Assembly (NCBI GenBank): GCA_934462945.1
Contig: CAKSJF010000037.1
Location: 1 to 24,493 of the forward strand
Length of the DNA stretch: 24,493 nucleotides
Source: an uncultured Clostridia bacterium
Lineage (GTDB): Bacteria > Bacillota > Clostridia > UBA1381
Direction of reading: 5' to 3'
This document shows, piece by piece, positions 15,290 to 22,837 of this stretch. A model generated the notes under the pieces. That model saw only the letters and a list, made by a program, of their open reading frames with translations, searched no databases and was not told the DNA's origin. The number at the start of each line of letters is the position of its first letter. Positions within the stretch are counted from its first letter, which is position 1. The position numbers and the translations under genes were made by a program.

Positions 15290-15317
15290 GAGTTTTTTGA
15301 AAAATAATGAAAATTCT

Positions 15318-16076
15318 TTATAAATTTTTCTCCTCCGGCAGCTCATTCTGGTTCATCGCCCGGAATGCAAACCACATCATCACACAGGAAATGGCAAAAC
15401 TCAGGATCGGAAACAGGACGATTCCAAAGAAGTTTAGCACAATTCCCAAAAGCATCGGAAGTGCACGCGCATAAAGCGCAAGCCGGAAAGAACCTTCAAA
15501 ACGGATCTGTTTTGCTTTTTCTCCGCCCAGAAACTGTGAAAAGACAGCAATCAAAAGTGCAGAGAGAAACAGTTTTGCAACCATAAGCAGCACCATCAGC
15601 ACACCGCTGACCGCCAGAATGCCGTAATAAAGCGGGCGGAAACGTGCCAGATCCGATTTCTGAAACAGAAAATCCGAATCCAGATCGGAAAAATAAAATG
15701 CCGCCGTCTGGTCGCCGTTTTTGACCACTGCCTTTTCCGGATCAATCACGATTGCCGACAAATAACCGTCCAGCTCCGACCGTTCGGTCAGTTTCTCGTT
15801 TGTCGCCCGGAACAGCGTAATCCCGGCATCCAATTCCACGGTTTTCCCAATTTCAAACCCCTGCTCCGAAAGCGTAAAATCCGGAAATTCGTCTGTAAAA
15901 ATCACAGACAGTCCCTTTGCCGCCTCTGCAAGCGGAAAAATCACACCGAAAACGGATGAAATCAAAATCAGAATTGCCATCAATCCGGCAATCCGTCCGG
16001 TGCGGTTTTTCAGCAGTTCTCCATATCGGTTCGGATTGCCGACTGCAATACATAAATCACTCCAAAGGTCTTTCAC
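15318..16076 (-). CDS. Integral membrane protein, DUF1189-like
   Basis: The 252-residue product has a cytoplasmic N-terminus (VKDLWSDLCIAVGNPNRYGELL), a membrane segment at about residues 30-52, and an extracytoplasmic domain of roughly 110 residues with FPDFTLSEQGFEI and AIVIDPEKAVVKNGD. Three more hydrophobic segments follow (YYGILAVSGVLMVLLMVAKL, ALPMLLGIVLNFFGIVLF, ILSFAISCVMMWFAF). This layout resembles DUF1189 proteins of Bacillota, whose function is not established. The GTG at 16076 is chosen because AGGAGG lies nine bases upstream; the open frame extends 17 codons further into the serA terminator. It sits between serA and rpmH in the same direction. No convincing promoter of its own is visible, so read-through from serA is possible. 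Confidence 0.75.
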   Translation of the reverse strand: MKDLWSDLCIAVGNPNRYGELLKNRTGRIAGLMAILILISSVFGVIFPLAEAAKGLSVIFTDEFPDFTLSEQGFEIGKTVELDAGITLFRATNEKLTERSELDGYLSAIVIDPEKAVVKNGDQTAAFYFSDLDSDFLFQKSDLARFRPLYYGILAVSGVLMVLLMVAKLFLSALLIAVFSQFLGGEKAKQIRFEGSFRLALYARALPMLLGIVLNFFGIVLFPILSFAISCVMMWFAFRAMNQNELPEEKNL

Positions 16077-16102
16077 TGTAACATGCCTCCTGATACTCAG
16101 AA

Positions 16103-16128
16103 AATGGGGCGGTATTGCCCACCCCATT
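16103..16128 (-). terminator. Hairpin after serA
   Basis: AATGGGG pairs with CCCCATT around a 12-base loop, six bases after the serA stop. On the minus strand the hairpin is followed by TTCTGAG, a weak T run, so it may be a partial terminator that allows read-through into the DUF1189-like gene. Confidence 0.5.
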
Positions 16129-16134
16129 CTTTAT

Positions 16135-17298
16135 TTAATAGATTACACGAACCGACAGAACACCGTCAATCTGCTTGATTCCGTCCACTAATTCCTCTGT
16201 GATTGCCTCATCAGAATTAATAATGGTATAAGCATAGTCCTTTTTACTCTTATTGATCAGATCTGCAATATTCTGATTCTTTTCCGAAAAAGCAGTGGTA
16301 AACTGTGCAATCATATTCGGAACATTTTTATGCAGTACGGCAATTCTGCCCTTGCCGCCCAGCGGCAGCTCGCAATTCGGGAAATTGACCGAATTTAAGA
16401 TATTTCCTGTTTCCAGATAAGAGGATAGCTCCTGTGCCGCCATAATGGCGCAGTTATCCTCAGACTCAGCAGTAGACGCACCCAGGTGCGGAATGGTGAT
16501 AATGCCCTTTTGATTGATCGTATCCGGCAGCGGAAAATCTACCACATAGCATGCAACCTTACCGGATGCGATTGCATCCTTCATATCGTCATTATTGACT
16601 AACTCACCGCGCGCAAAGTTCAGAATCCGCACGCCGTCTTTCATCATTGCAAAGGTATCCTTGTTGACCGATCCTCTGGTACTGTCATTGAGCGGAACAT
16701 GAATTGTGATATAATCTGCATTTTTATAAATCTCATCCGCACTTTTTGCCTTTTGGATGTGGCTTGAAAGTCTCCATGCAGCATCCACCGACAAATACGG
16801 ATCATAGCCAATGACATTCATACCCAGATGACGCGCTGCATTTGCCACTAAGACACCGATTGCACCCAATCCGATTACACCCAGCGTTTTTCCCTGCACT
16901 TCCTGACCCGCAAAGCTTGATTTTCCTTTTTCCACCTGCTTTGCAACATCATCTCCCTGCAAAGTTCCTGTCCAGGCAATACCGTCAGTAATCTTTCTCG
17001 AAGAAAGGAACAGTCCGGCTAAAACCAGCTCTTTCACCGCATTTGCGTTTGCACCCGGTGTGTTAAATACTACAATGCCCTTTTCGGTGCATTTATCAAT
17101 CGGAATATTATTTGTGCCTGCTCCGGCTCTTGCCACTGCCTTTAAATTTTCCGGCAGCTCCATATCGTGCATCGCGAAGCTTCTCAAAATGATACCATCC
17201 GCATTTGCAGCCAGATCATCTGTAATCTGATATTGATCCTTCGGCAGCTGCTCCAATCCGCAGGCTGCAATCTTATTCAGCGTTAAAATTTCATACAT
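16135..17298 (-). CDS. serA: D-3-phosphoglycerate dehydrogenase
   Basis: SerA catalyses NAD-dependent oxidation of 3-phosphoglycerate, the first step of serine biosynthesis. The 387-residue product has a substrate domain with a D-isomer dehydrogenase fold and the NAD-binding motif GLGAIG (glycines 143, 145, 148). Catalytic Arg230 is in NFARGELVNN and catalytic His271 is in PHLGASTAESEDN. A C-terminal ACT domain (about 318-387; IINSDEAITEELVDGI) normally binds serine or another amino acid for feedback control. It is the short form lacking the extra intervening domain of some longer SerA proteins. AGGAGTGG precedes the ATG, and it follows serC by 15 bases in one operon. Confidence 0.96.
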   Translation of the reverse strand: MYEILTLNKIAACGLEQLPKDQYQITDDLAANADGIILRSFAMHDMELPENLKAVARAGAGTNNIPIDKCTEKGIVVFNTPGANANAVKELVLAGLFLSSRKITDGIAWTGTLQGDDVAKQVEKGKSSFAGQEVQGKTLGVIGLGAIGVLVANAARHLGMNVIGYDPYLSVDAAWRLSSHIQKAKSADEIYKNADYITIHVPLNDSTRGSVNKDTFAMMKDGVRILNFARGELVNNDDMKDAIASGKVACYVVDFPLPDTINQKGIITIPHLGASTAESEDNCAIMAAQELSSYLETGNILNSVNFPNCELPLGGKGRIAVLHKNVPNMIAQFTTAFSEKNQNIADLINKSKKDYAYTIINSDEAITEELVDGIKQIDGVLSVRVIY

Positions 17299-17313
17299 AC
17301 CGTTCCACTCCTA

Positions 17314-18393
17314 TTATAAATTCTCTGCTTCAAACTTCTTCATAAATTCAACTAATTTTTCAACACCCTCAACCGGCATTGCATTGTAGATGCTTGCACG
17401 CATGCCGCCAACCGTTCTGTGACCTTTCAGATTCACAAAGCCAGCTTCCTTTGCTTCTTTAACAAACTTTGCGTCCAATTCCTCATTTCCTGTCACAAAC
17501 GGTACATTCATCAGGGAACGATCCTCCGGAACAACCGTACCGCGGAACAGCTTGGACTGATCCAGATAATCATAGAGAATCTTCGCTTTTTTCTCGTTGA
17601 TCTTCTGCAAAGCTGCCACGCCGCCCTGCTCCTTAATCCATTCCAGCACAAGCTTTAACACATAAATACCGTATGTCGGCGGAGTGTTATAAAGAGAATC
17701 GTTATCTGCATGAATCTTGTAATTAAACATGGTCGGTGTCATATCCATCTGATTTCCGATCAGATCCTCCCGGACAATCACCAGAGTCACACCGGCAGGA
17801 CCTAAATTCTTCTGTGCACCTGCAAACAGCAATCCAAACTTCGATACATCAATCACCTCGGACATTACCATAGACGAAATATCTGCCACCAAAGGCACAT
17901 TTCCGGTTTCCGGAAGTTCATGATATTTTGTTCCGTAAATAGTGTTGTTCATGCAGATATAGAAATAGTCTGCATCTTTAGAAAACGTTGCCGGATCAAG
18001 CTTTGGAATATAGCTGAACGTTTTGTCCGCAGAGGATGCCACACGGTTCACCTCAATATAACGTTCTGCCTCCTGGGCAGCCTTTTTCGCCCACTGACCG
18101 GTGATGACAATATCACACTTCTTATTCTTATTTCCCAAATTCATCGGAACCATAGTAAACTGGCTGGAACCGCCGCCCTGTAAAAACAGCACTTTATAGT
18201 TATCCGGCACGTTCATCAGCTCACGAACCAATGCCTCTGCACCCTTGATAATCGCGTCATAATCCTTGGAACGGTGGCTCATTTCCATAACGGACATACC
18301 GGATGTGCCATACTCCACCATTTCTTTCTGCGCCTTTTCCAAAACCGCCTGCGGAAGCATAGACGGACCTGCCGAAAAATTATAAACTCTCAT
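17314..18393 (-). CDS. serC: Phosphoserine aminotransferase
   Basis: SerC converts 3-phosphohydroxypyruvate and glutamate to O-phosphoserine, the second step of serine biosynthesis. The 359-residue product begins MRVYNFSAGPSMLPQAVL and includes the SGMSVMEMSHRS segment. Lys195 in FAGAQKNLGPAG is the expected pyridoxal-phosphate Schiff-base lysine, and the C-terminus contains GHRTVGGMRASIYNAMP. The ATG at 18393 follows GGAGG by eight bases; an in-frame TTG at 18408 is an unlikely start. serC-serA lacks serB, so phosphoserine phosphatase must be encoded elsewhere. Confidence 0.97.
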   Translation of the reverse strand: MRVYNFSAGPSMLPQAVLEKAQKEMVEYGTSGMSVMEMSHRSKDYDAIIKGAEALVRELMNVPDNYKVLFLQGGGSSQFTMVPMNLGNKNKKCDIVITGQWAKKAAQEAERYIEVNRVASSADKTFSYIPKLDPATFSKDADYFYICMNNTIYGTKYHELPETGNVPLVADISSMVMSEVIDVSKFGLLFAGAQKNLGPAGVTLVIVREDLIGNQMDMTPTMFNYKIHADNDSLYNTPPTYGIYVLKLVLEWIKEQGGVAALQKINEKKAKILYDYLDQSKLFRGTVVPEDRSLMNVPFVTGNEELDAKFVKEAKEAGFVNLKGHRTVGGMRASIYNAMPVEGVEKLVEFMKKFEAENL

Positions 18394-18480
18394 TTGAAAA
18401 ACCTCCAAAAAAATTATACAATTTAAAAATCAACCAGCATTCGACTTTTTCCAACACTAAAGTCAACCGATATTAGATTT

Positions 18481-18509
18481 ATTATAACGCAAAACCATCC
18501 ACTCGTCAA
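18481..18509 (-). promoter_or_regulatory. Sigma-A promoter of serC-serA
   Basis: Minus strand TTGACG, 17-base spacer, TATAAT. The leader of about 80 bases includes a GACTTT / AAAGTC inverted repeat and two copies of GGTTGA. I see no T-box specifier or TGGNACC motif, so a T-box riboswitch is not supported. Confidence 0.85.
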
Positions 18510-18602
18510 GCAATTTATAAAAAATATCATGTTTTTTTCAATTTTGATGAATCGATCCGCGATACCGTCCATGCAATTTTCACAAAATTAACAATCTGTT
18601 CA

Positions 18603-18631
18603 TTGACAAATGCATAATTTTCCGTTATCAT
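18603..18631 (+). promoter_or_regulatory. Promoter of the citrate synthase gene
   Basis: TTGACA, 17-base spacer, TATCAT on the plus strand, about 28 bases before the transcribed GGAGG site. It is divergent from the serC promoter about 100 bases away. Confidence 0.7.
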
Positions 18632-18665
18632 TAACATATATATTATTAAAGGAGGCGGAATAATC

Positions 18666-20015
18666 TTGAATACACAGGATCAATTTCAATATTTTACCCA
18701 ACAATACCGCGAATTAAAACCGATTGACGCGGAATTATTCCGTAAATATGATGTAAAGCGCGGTTTGCGCGATTTAAACGGAAAAGGTGTGCTGACCGGT
18801 TTAACAGAGATCAGCGATATCCGTTCCCATATTATGCAGGACGGAAAGGAAATCCCCTGCGAGGGAGAACTTTTTTACCGCGGCATTAATATTAAGGATA
18901 TTATTCAGGGATTTGTTTCAGAAAAACGGTTTGGATTTGAGGAGGTTGCATATCTTCTGATCATCGGCAGACTGCCGGATGAGGAGGAACTGAAAAATTT
19001 TAAGGAATTGCTGGCAACCTACCGGAGCACACTTCCCACCAGCTTTGTCCGGGACAGCATTATGAAAGCGCCCAGCCGGGACATGATGAACACCCTTTCC
19101 AGAAGTGTATTAACGCTGTATGCTTATGATGACAATGCCGATTCCACAGCAGATGACAATGTTCTGCGGCAGTGTTTACAGCTTTTAGCGCTTTTTCCGC
19201 AATTGTCGGTTTACGGCTACCAGGCATACAAGCATTATCACGACGGCGCAAGTCTCTTTATTCACGCTCCAAAACCGGAGCTTTCCACAGCTGAGAACAT
19301 TCTGCATCTTTTGCGTGCAGACAGTCAGTACACCGATTTAGAGGCGCGTGTGTTGGATATGGCTTTGGTGCTGCATGCTGAACACGGCGGCGGAAACAAT
19401 TCCAGCTTTACCACCCATGTTGTCACCTCATCCGGAACAGATACTTATTCCGCCATTGCCGCCGCGTTAGGCTCTCTGAAAGGACCGCGTCACGGCGGTG
19501 CAAATATCAAGGTCGTGCAGATGTTTGAGGATATGAAGAAAAATGTGTCCGACTGGACCGATGACGATGCCGTGGAGGACTATTTGTCCAAGCTGCTAAA
19601 CAAGGAGGCATTCGACCGTGCCGGTCTGATCTACGGTATGGGACATGCTGTCTATTCCATTTCCGACCCGCGTGCGGTGATGTTCCGATCCTTTGTTGAG
19701 AATCTTTCCGCTGAAAAAGGACTTCAAAAGGAATTTGGGTTATATCAGAAGGTGGAAACCCTTGCACCAAAGGTCATTGCAAAGGAGCGCAAAATCTATA
19801 AGGGTGTAAGCGCCAATGTGGATCTTTACAGCGGCTTTGCCTATCACATGCTGGGGCTGCCCTCCGAGCTTTACACACCGATTTTTGCAATTGCAAGAAT
19901 TGCCGGATGGAGCGCGCACCGTATGGAGGAGCTGCGATGCGCCGGAAAGATCATCCGTCCGAGCTACCGCAGTATCTGCTCTCCTGTTCCATATGTCAAA
20001 ATCAAAGACCGATAA
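18666..20015 (+). CDS. Citrate synthase family protein
   Basis: The enzyme condenses acetyl-CoA (or propionyl-CoA) with oxaloacetate. The 449-residue product has the fold and catalytic residues of the family: LHAEHGGGNNSSF with His240, GMGHAVYSISDPRA with His327, and SANVDLYSGFAYHMLG with Asp386. The N-terminal extension of about 100 residues before the core is a feature of long clostridial citrate synthases, which may prefer citrate or 2-methylcitrate formation; sequence alone does not decide. The start is a TTG at 18666, ten bases after GGAGG, with no better ATG nearby. It is monocistronic. No aconitase or isocitrate dehydrogenase gene accompanies it; supply of 2-oxoglutarate for glutamate is a reasonable inferred role. 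Confidence 0.92.
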   Translation: MNTQDQFQYFTQQYRELKPIDAELFRKYDVKRGLRDLNGKGVLTGLTEISDIRSHIMQDGKEIPCEGELFYRGINIKDIIQGFVSEKRFGFEEVAYLLIIGRLPDEEELKNFKELLATYRSTLPTSFVRDSIMKAPSRDMMNTLSRSVLTLYAYDDNADSTADDNVLRQCLQLLALFPQLSVYGYQAYKHYHDGASLFIHAPKPELSTAENILHLLRADSQYTDLEARVLDMALVLHAEHGGGNNSSFTTHVVTSSGTDTYSAIAAALGSLKGPRHGGANIKVVQMFEDMKKNVSDWTDDDAVEDYLSKLLNKEAFDRAGLIYGMGHAVYSISDPRAVMFRSFVENLSAEKGLQKEFGLYQKVETLAPKVIAKERKIYKGVSANVDLYSGFAYHMLGLPSELYTPIFAIARIAGWSAHRMEELRCAGKIIRPSYRSICSPVPYVKIKDR

Positions 20016-20024
20016 AACAGAAAA

Positions 20025-20056
20025 ACAGGCAAAAACCAATCACGGTTTTTGCCTGT
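20025..20056. terminator. Bidirectional terminator between citrate synthase and rpmF
   Basis: A perfect 13-pair stem ACAGGCAAAAACC / GGTTTTTGCCTGT with a six-base loop. The minus side continues TTTTCTGTTTT and the plus side TGCTTTTC, so it is stronger for the ribosomal operon but probably ends both transcripts. Confidence 0.9.
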
Positions 20057-20086
20057 TGCTTTTCAATTGGTATCAGATGAACGAAA

Positions 20087-20269
20087 TTAGTTCTCGGAAA
20101 CCTTGACAACCTCTTTGCCGTTGTAATAGCCGCAAGCTTTACAAACTCTGTGAGGCATTTTGTATTCGTGGCACTGCGGACACTCCACCATACCCGGAAC
20201 AGTCAGCTTCCAGTTCGCACGTCTCTTATCTCGTCTTGATCTTGATACTTTACCCTTAGGTACTGCCAT
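20087..20269 (-). CDS. rpmF: 50S ribosomal protein L32
   Basis: L32 is a small zinc-binding protein of the large subunit. The 60-residue product begins MAVPKGKVSRSRRDKRRANW and has a complete zinc ribbon, Cys30, Cys33, Cys43 and Cys46 (ECPQCHEYKMPHRVCKACGYY). The start codon follows GGAGG by nine bases. It is the last gene of the rplJ-rplL-yceD-rpmF string. yceD-rpmF adjacency is conserved widely, but its attachment to rplL is not. Confidence 0.97.
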   Translation of the reverse strand: MAVPKGKVSRSRRDKRRANWKLTVPGMVECPQCHEYKMPHRVCKACGYYNGKEVVKVSEN

Positions 20270-20283
20270 CTTAAACGCACCTC

Positions 20284-20805
20284 CTATTTGGTATCAGATG
20301 TTTCTTTCATAATCTTCGCAAGCGCCGCCCATCTCGGATCAATTTCCTCGGTATCACAGTCACAGCTTCCCTCATTCAGATCCTTGCCGCAATGCGGACA
20401 AAGACCCTTGCAGTCCTCCCGGCATAAAAATCGACCCGGAACATGCATTAAAAAGCTGTTTACAATCAACTCGTCTAAGGTGATATGATCTCCATGATAG
20501 AGAACAACATCCTCCTCATCCGATTCGCTGACCGAATCCTCCTCCGCTAAGATTTCGTCTATGCGAAAGGAGACTGGAACCTCCACCGGACGCATACACC
20601 GCGCGCAGTGAGCCTGCATAGTGCCGGTGACCTTCGCCTCCAGATGAAGTGATTTTGTATTATTCGTGATACTGCCTTTCAGGCTGAGTGGCTGGGGAAA
20701 GAGATACGTCTCACCCATAAACTCAATTTCTCCCACGTCAAACGTTTCGGAAACAGAAGCCTTTGCGCCATAATCCTTTTTGATTTCGGACAGGTCAATT
20801 TTCAT
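20284..20805 (-). CDS. yceD: YceD/DUF177 family protein
   Basis: YceD (DUF177) proteins are linked with rpmF and have been implicated in 23S rRNA metabolism and large-subunit assembly; the exact activity is not settled. The 173-residue product has the family pattern of a first cysteine pair at 67 and 70 (AHCARCMRPV) and a second cluster at 128, 132, 136, 139, 148 and 150 (CKGLCPHCGKDLNEGSCDC), followed by DPRWAALAKI. The central part is acidic. The ATG lies two bases after the rplL stop codon, with no strong Shine-Dalgarno site, so it is likely translated by coupling to rplL. Confidence 0.93.
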   Translation of the reverse strand: MKIDLSEIKKDYGAKASVSETFDVGEIEFMGETYLFPQPLSLKGSITNNTKSLHLEAKVTGTMQAHCARCMRPVEVPVSFRIDEILAEEDSVSESDEEDVVLYHGDHITLDELIVNSFLMHVPGRFLCREDCKGLCPHCGKDLNEGSCDCDTEEIDPRWAALAKIMKETSDTK

Positions 20806-20807
20806 GA

Positions 20808-21179
20808 TTATTTCAATTCAACCTTTGCGCCAGCTTCTTCTAACTTAGCCTTCATAGCCTCTGCTTCTTCCTTAGCAACATCTGTCTTTAAGGACTTCGG
20901 AGCCTCGTCAACTAATGCCTTAGCTTCCTTTAAGCCTAAGCCTGTCAATTCTCTTACGATTTTGATAACGCCCAGCTTAGAAGCGCCAGCGTCTGCTAAG
21001 ATAACTTCAAACTCTGTCTGCTCAGCAGCTGCTGCGCCGCCCTCTGCTGCACCGCCAGCTACCATAACCGGAGCTGCTGCAGATACACCGAACTCTTCTT
21101 CCATTAATTTTACGAGTTCTGCTACTTCCAACAATTTTAATTCTTTAATCTCATCTAAGATTTTCTGTACGTCTGCCAT
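20808..21179 (-). CDS. rplL: 50S ribosomal protein L7/L12
   Basis: L7/L12 forms the flexible stalk that recruits translational GTPases. The 123-residue product has the N-terminal dimerisation domain (LKLLEVAELVKLMEEEFGV), an Ala/Gly-rich hinge at about 34-52, and the globular C-terminal domain with GLGLKEAKALVDEAPKSLK. AGGAGG precedes the start codon. It follows rplJ by 44 bases under the L10 leader. In most bacteria the next gene is rpoB; here it is yceD, two bases away. Confidence 0.98.
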   Translation of the reverse strand: MADVQKILDEIKELKLLEVAELVKLMEEEFGVSAAAPVMVAGGAAEGGAAAAEQTEFEVILADAGASKLGVIKIVRELTGLGLKEAKALVDEAPKSLKTDVAKEEAEAMKAKLEEAGAKVELK

Positions 21180-21223
21180 TGTTTTGACCTCCTATAAATT
21201 CTTTTTTCATTGACTACGCAAAA

Positions 21224-21862
21224 TTATTCTGCGTCAGTGGTTTCGGGAGCTGCCTCTGCCGGAGCCTCTGCTGCTGCAGGAGCTTCTTCAGCCGGAGCTG
21301 CCTCCTCTGCTGCCGGCGCTGCTTCTTCCGGAGCTGCGTCTGCTGCTTTCTTTGCGATCAAATCAGCGATTTCCTCTCCGCCCTCGGCAATGGTATTAAG
21401 CAATCTTACCAAACCGGATACCGGAGAATTCAAGCTGCCCATCATCTTTGCAATCAAGGTCTCCTTGTTCGGAGTCTTTGCTAACTGCATCAACTCGTCC
21501 ATGGAAAGAACCTTTCCGTCCATAAAACCGGACTTTAACTGCATTTTCTCGTTGTCCTTAGCAAAATCAGCTAAAACCTTTGCCGGAGCAACTGCATCCT
21601 CGGAAATTGCGAGGGCAGTCGGTCCATGCAGGATTTCATCCAATGCATCTAAGCCAACTTCCTTTGCAGCCAAACGCAAAAGTGTGTTCTTTACAACGTA
21701 GTAATGTACGCCTGCTGCTCTCAAGTCGTTACGGAGCTTTGTGTCCTCTTCAACGGTCAAACCTCTGTAATCGACCAACACGCCTGTTGTTGCGCCCTTT
21801 AAGTGCTCAACAATCTGCGCTACCTGCGCCTTTTTTGATTCCAATACTTTCTCACTTGGCAT
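21224..21862 (-). CDS. rplJ: 50S ribosomal protein L10 with extended C-terminal tail
   Basis: L10 anchors L7/L12 dimers to 23S rRNA and, as a complex with L7/L12, regulates its own mRNA. The 212-residue product has the usual N-terminal RNA-binding domain (LKGATTGVLVDYRGLTVEED, VVKNTLLRLA) and the C-terminal helix that binds L7/L12 (SPVSGLVRLLNTIAEGGEEI). The family norm is about 165-180 residues. Here about 40 extra residues rich in Ala, Glu and Pro follow (for example APEEAAPAAEEAAPAEEAPA). The ATG at 21862 is preferred to an in-frame GTG at 21874 that overlaps the Shine-Dalgarno site. Confidence 0.96.
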   Translation of the reverse strand: MPSEKVLESKKAQVAQIVEHLKGATTGVLVDYRGLTVEEDTKLRNDLRAAGVHYYVVKNTLLRLAAKEVGLDALDEILHGPTALAISEDAVAPAKVLADFAKDNEKMQLKSGFMDGKVLSMDELMQLAKTPNKETLIAKMMGSLNSPVSGLVRLLNTIAEGGEEIADLIAKKAADAAPEEAAPAAEEAAPAEEAPAAAEAPAEAAPETTDAE

Positions 21863-21898
21863 GTGTCTGTTCACCTCCCATAAAGATGTAACGCTTTC

Positions 21899-21939
21899 AC
21901 AAAAAATGAAAGCTCTTTGCCGTAGACAAGCAAAGAGCT
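21899..21939 (-). terminator. Attenuator terminator in the L10 leader
   Basis: On the minus strand AGCTCTTTGC pairs with GCAAAGAGCT over ten pairs, followed by TTCATTTTTT. Its loop contains the 3-prime strand of the leader closing helix, so the two structures compete. This is the arrangement described for rplJL transcription attenuation in Bacillus. Confidence 0.82.
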
Positions 21940-22005
21940 GTTAGGATTTTTAATCTCTAAATCTCTCCTCGGCAGGATTTATGCTTTCGCACCTGCTGTC
22001 TACGG
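21920..22005 (-). ncRNA. L10 leader (ribosomal protein L10 autoregulatory RNA)
   Basis: The minus-strand leader begins with CCGTAGACA (22005-21997), which pairs with TGTCTACGG (21928-21920) to close the element. Inside lie AGCAGGTGCGAAAGCAT and AATCCTGCCGAGGAGAG, the recognisable L10-binding core of this widespread leader family. L10 with L7/L12 binds such leaders to repress rplJ-rplL. Here yceD and rpmF lie downstream in the same transcript and would share that control. Confidence 0.9.
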
Positions 22006-22021
22006 AATTAATACGCGATAT

Positions 22022-22050
22022 ATTATATCACACATTAAACAATTTGTCAA
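22022..22050 (-). promoter_or_regulatory. Consensus sigma-A promoter of rplJ-rplL-yceD-rpmF
   Basis: Minus strand TTGACA, 17-base spacer, TATAAT, both hexamers perfect, in the gap after rplA. It makes the rplJ leader the 5-prime end of its own transcript. Confidence 0.93.
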
Positions 22051-22067
22051 TACCGGTTTTCAAAAAA

Positions 22068-22763
22068 TTAACCGGAAATTTTTGCGTTGTTCACCTTGAT
22101 GCCAGGGCCCATGGTGGATGAAACAACAACACTTCTCAAATACTGACCCTTTGATGCTGCCGGCTTTGCCTTTACAATTGCGCCCATTAACGCATTAAAG
22201 TTTTCCGAAAGCTTTTCTGCACCGAAAGAAACCTTACCGATCGGGCAGTGGATAATGTTTGTCTTATCCAGACGGTACTCAATTTTACCAGCCTTAATTT
22301 CGTTAACAGCCTTGGTAACGTCCATAGTTACTGTACCAGCCTTCGGAGACGGCATCAAGCCCTTCGGACCTAAAACCTTACCCAAACGGCCGACAACACC
22401 CATCATATCCGGAGTTGCAACAACAACGTCGAAATCAAACCAGTTTTCACTCTGGATCTTTGTTACCAGCTCCATTTCGCCGACATAGTCAGCGCCTGCA
22501 GCAGCTGCTTCCTCAGCCTTTGCACCCTTTGCAAAAACCAACACCTTTGCAGTTTTACCAGTTCCGTGCGGCAGAACGATTGCACCGCGCACCTGCTGAT
22601 CTGCATGTCTGGAGTCAACACCCAGCTTGATGTGTGCTTCTACAGTTTCATCAAATTTTGCTTTTGCAGTCTTTACTGCCAATGCCAAAGCTTCATCAGA
22701 ATCATAAAGCTTTGTTCTGTCAATCAGCTTCGCGCTGTCCTGATATTTTTTTCCTCTAAACAT
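22068..22763 (-). CDS. rplA: 50S ribosomal protein L1
   Basis: L1 forms the mobile L1 stalk of the large subunit and is a translational repressor of its own operon in many bacteria. The 231-residue product has the start MFRGKKYQDSAKLIDRTKLY, the IKLGVDSRHADQQVRGAIVLPHG segment, the FDVVVATPDMMGVVGRLGKVLGPKGLMPSPKAGT core and the C-terminal VVSSTMGPGIKVN. Length is normal. AGGAGG lies nine bases before the ATG and only three bases after a predicted L1-binding hairpin, so L1 could block its own translation directly. Confidence 0.98.
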   Translation of the reverse strand: MFRGKKYQDSAKLIDRTKLYDSDEALALAVKTAKAKFDETVEAHIKLGVDSRHADQQVRGAIVLPHGTGKTAKVLVFAKGAKAEEAAAAGADYVGEMELVTKIQSENWFDFDVVVATPDMMGVVGRLGKVLGPKGLMPSPKAGTVTMDVTKAVNEIKAGKIEYRLDKTNIIHCPIGKVSFGAEKLSENFNALMGAIVKAKPAASKGQYLRSVVVSSTMGPGIKVNNAKISG

Positions 22764-22779
22764 ATTATTTCCTCCTTAT

Positions 22780-22814
22780 GTGGTCAATCAAGCGGCATAT
22801 CTGCCCTCTCCCAC
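22780..22814 (-). promoter_or_regulatory. L1-stalk mimic upstream of rplA (predicted L1-binding site)
   Basis: On the minus strand GTGGGAGA starts the element, GGCA and TGCC form an inner stem with a four-base loop, and GCTTGATTGA is followed by CCAC, which pairs with the starting GTGG. This copies the GUGGGAGG...CCG...ACCAC pattern at the base of the L1 stalk in 23S rRNA. The rplA Shine-Dalgarno site lies immediately downstream. Confidence 0.72.
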
Positions 22815-22837
22815 TGAATTAAGTTGCCGTATGGAAA

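Noticed and set aside
15189..15317. Replication origin next to rpmH
   Set aside because: The region is AT-rich but only 129 bases long. I see no TTATCCACA-type boxes or dnaA, and the sequence is explained by the rpmH promoter.
18394..18480. T-box or other riboswitch in the serC leader
   Set aside because: There is no TGGNACC T-box sequence, specifier stem or terminator/antiterminator pair. Only short inverted and direct repeats are visible.
21210..21701. 163-codon Ala/Ser-rich frame on the plus strand
   Set aside because: It is the antisense reading of the low-complexity tail and body of rplJ. The strong rplJ evidence explains the sequence.
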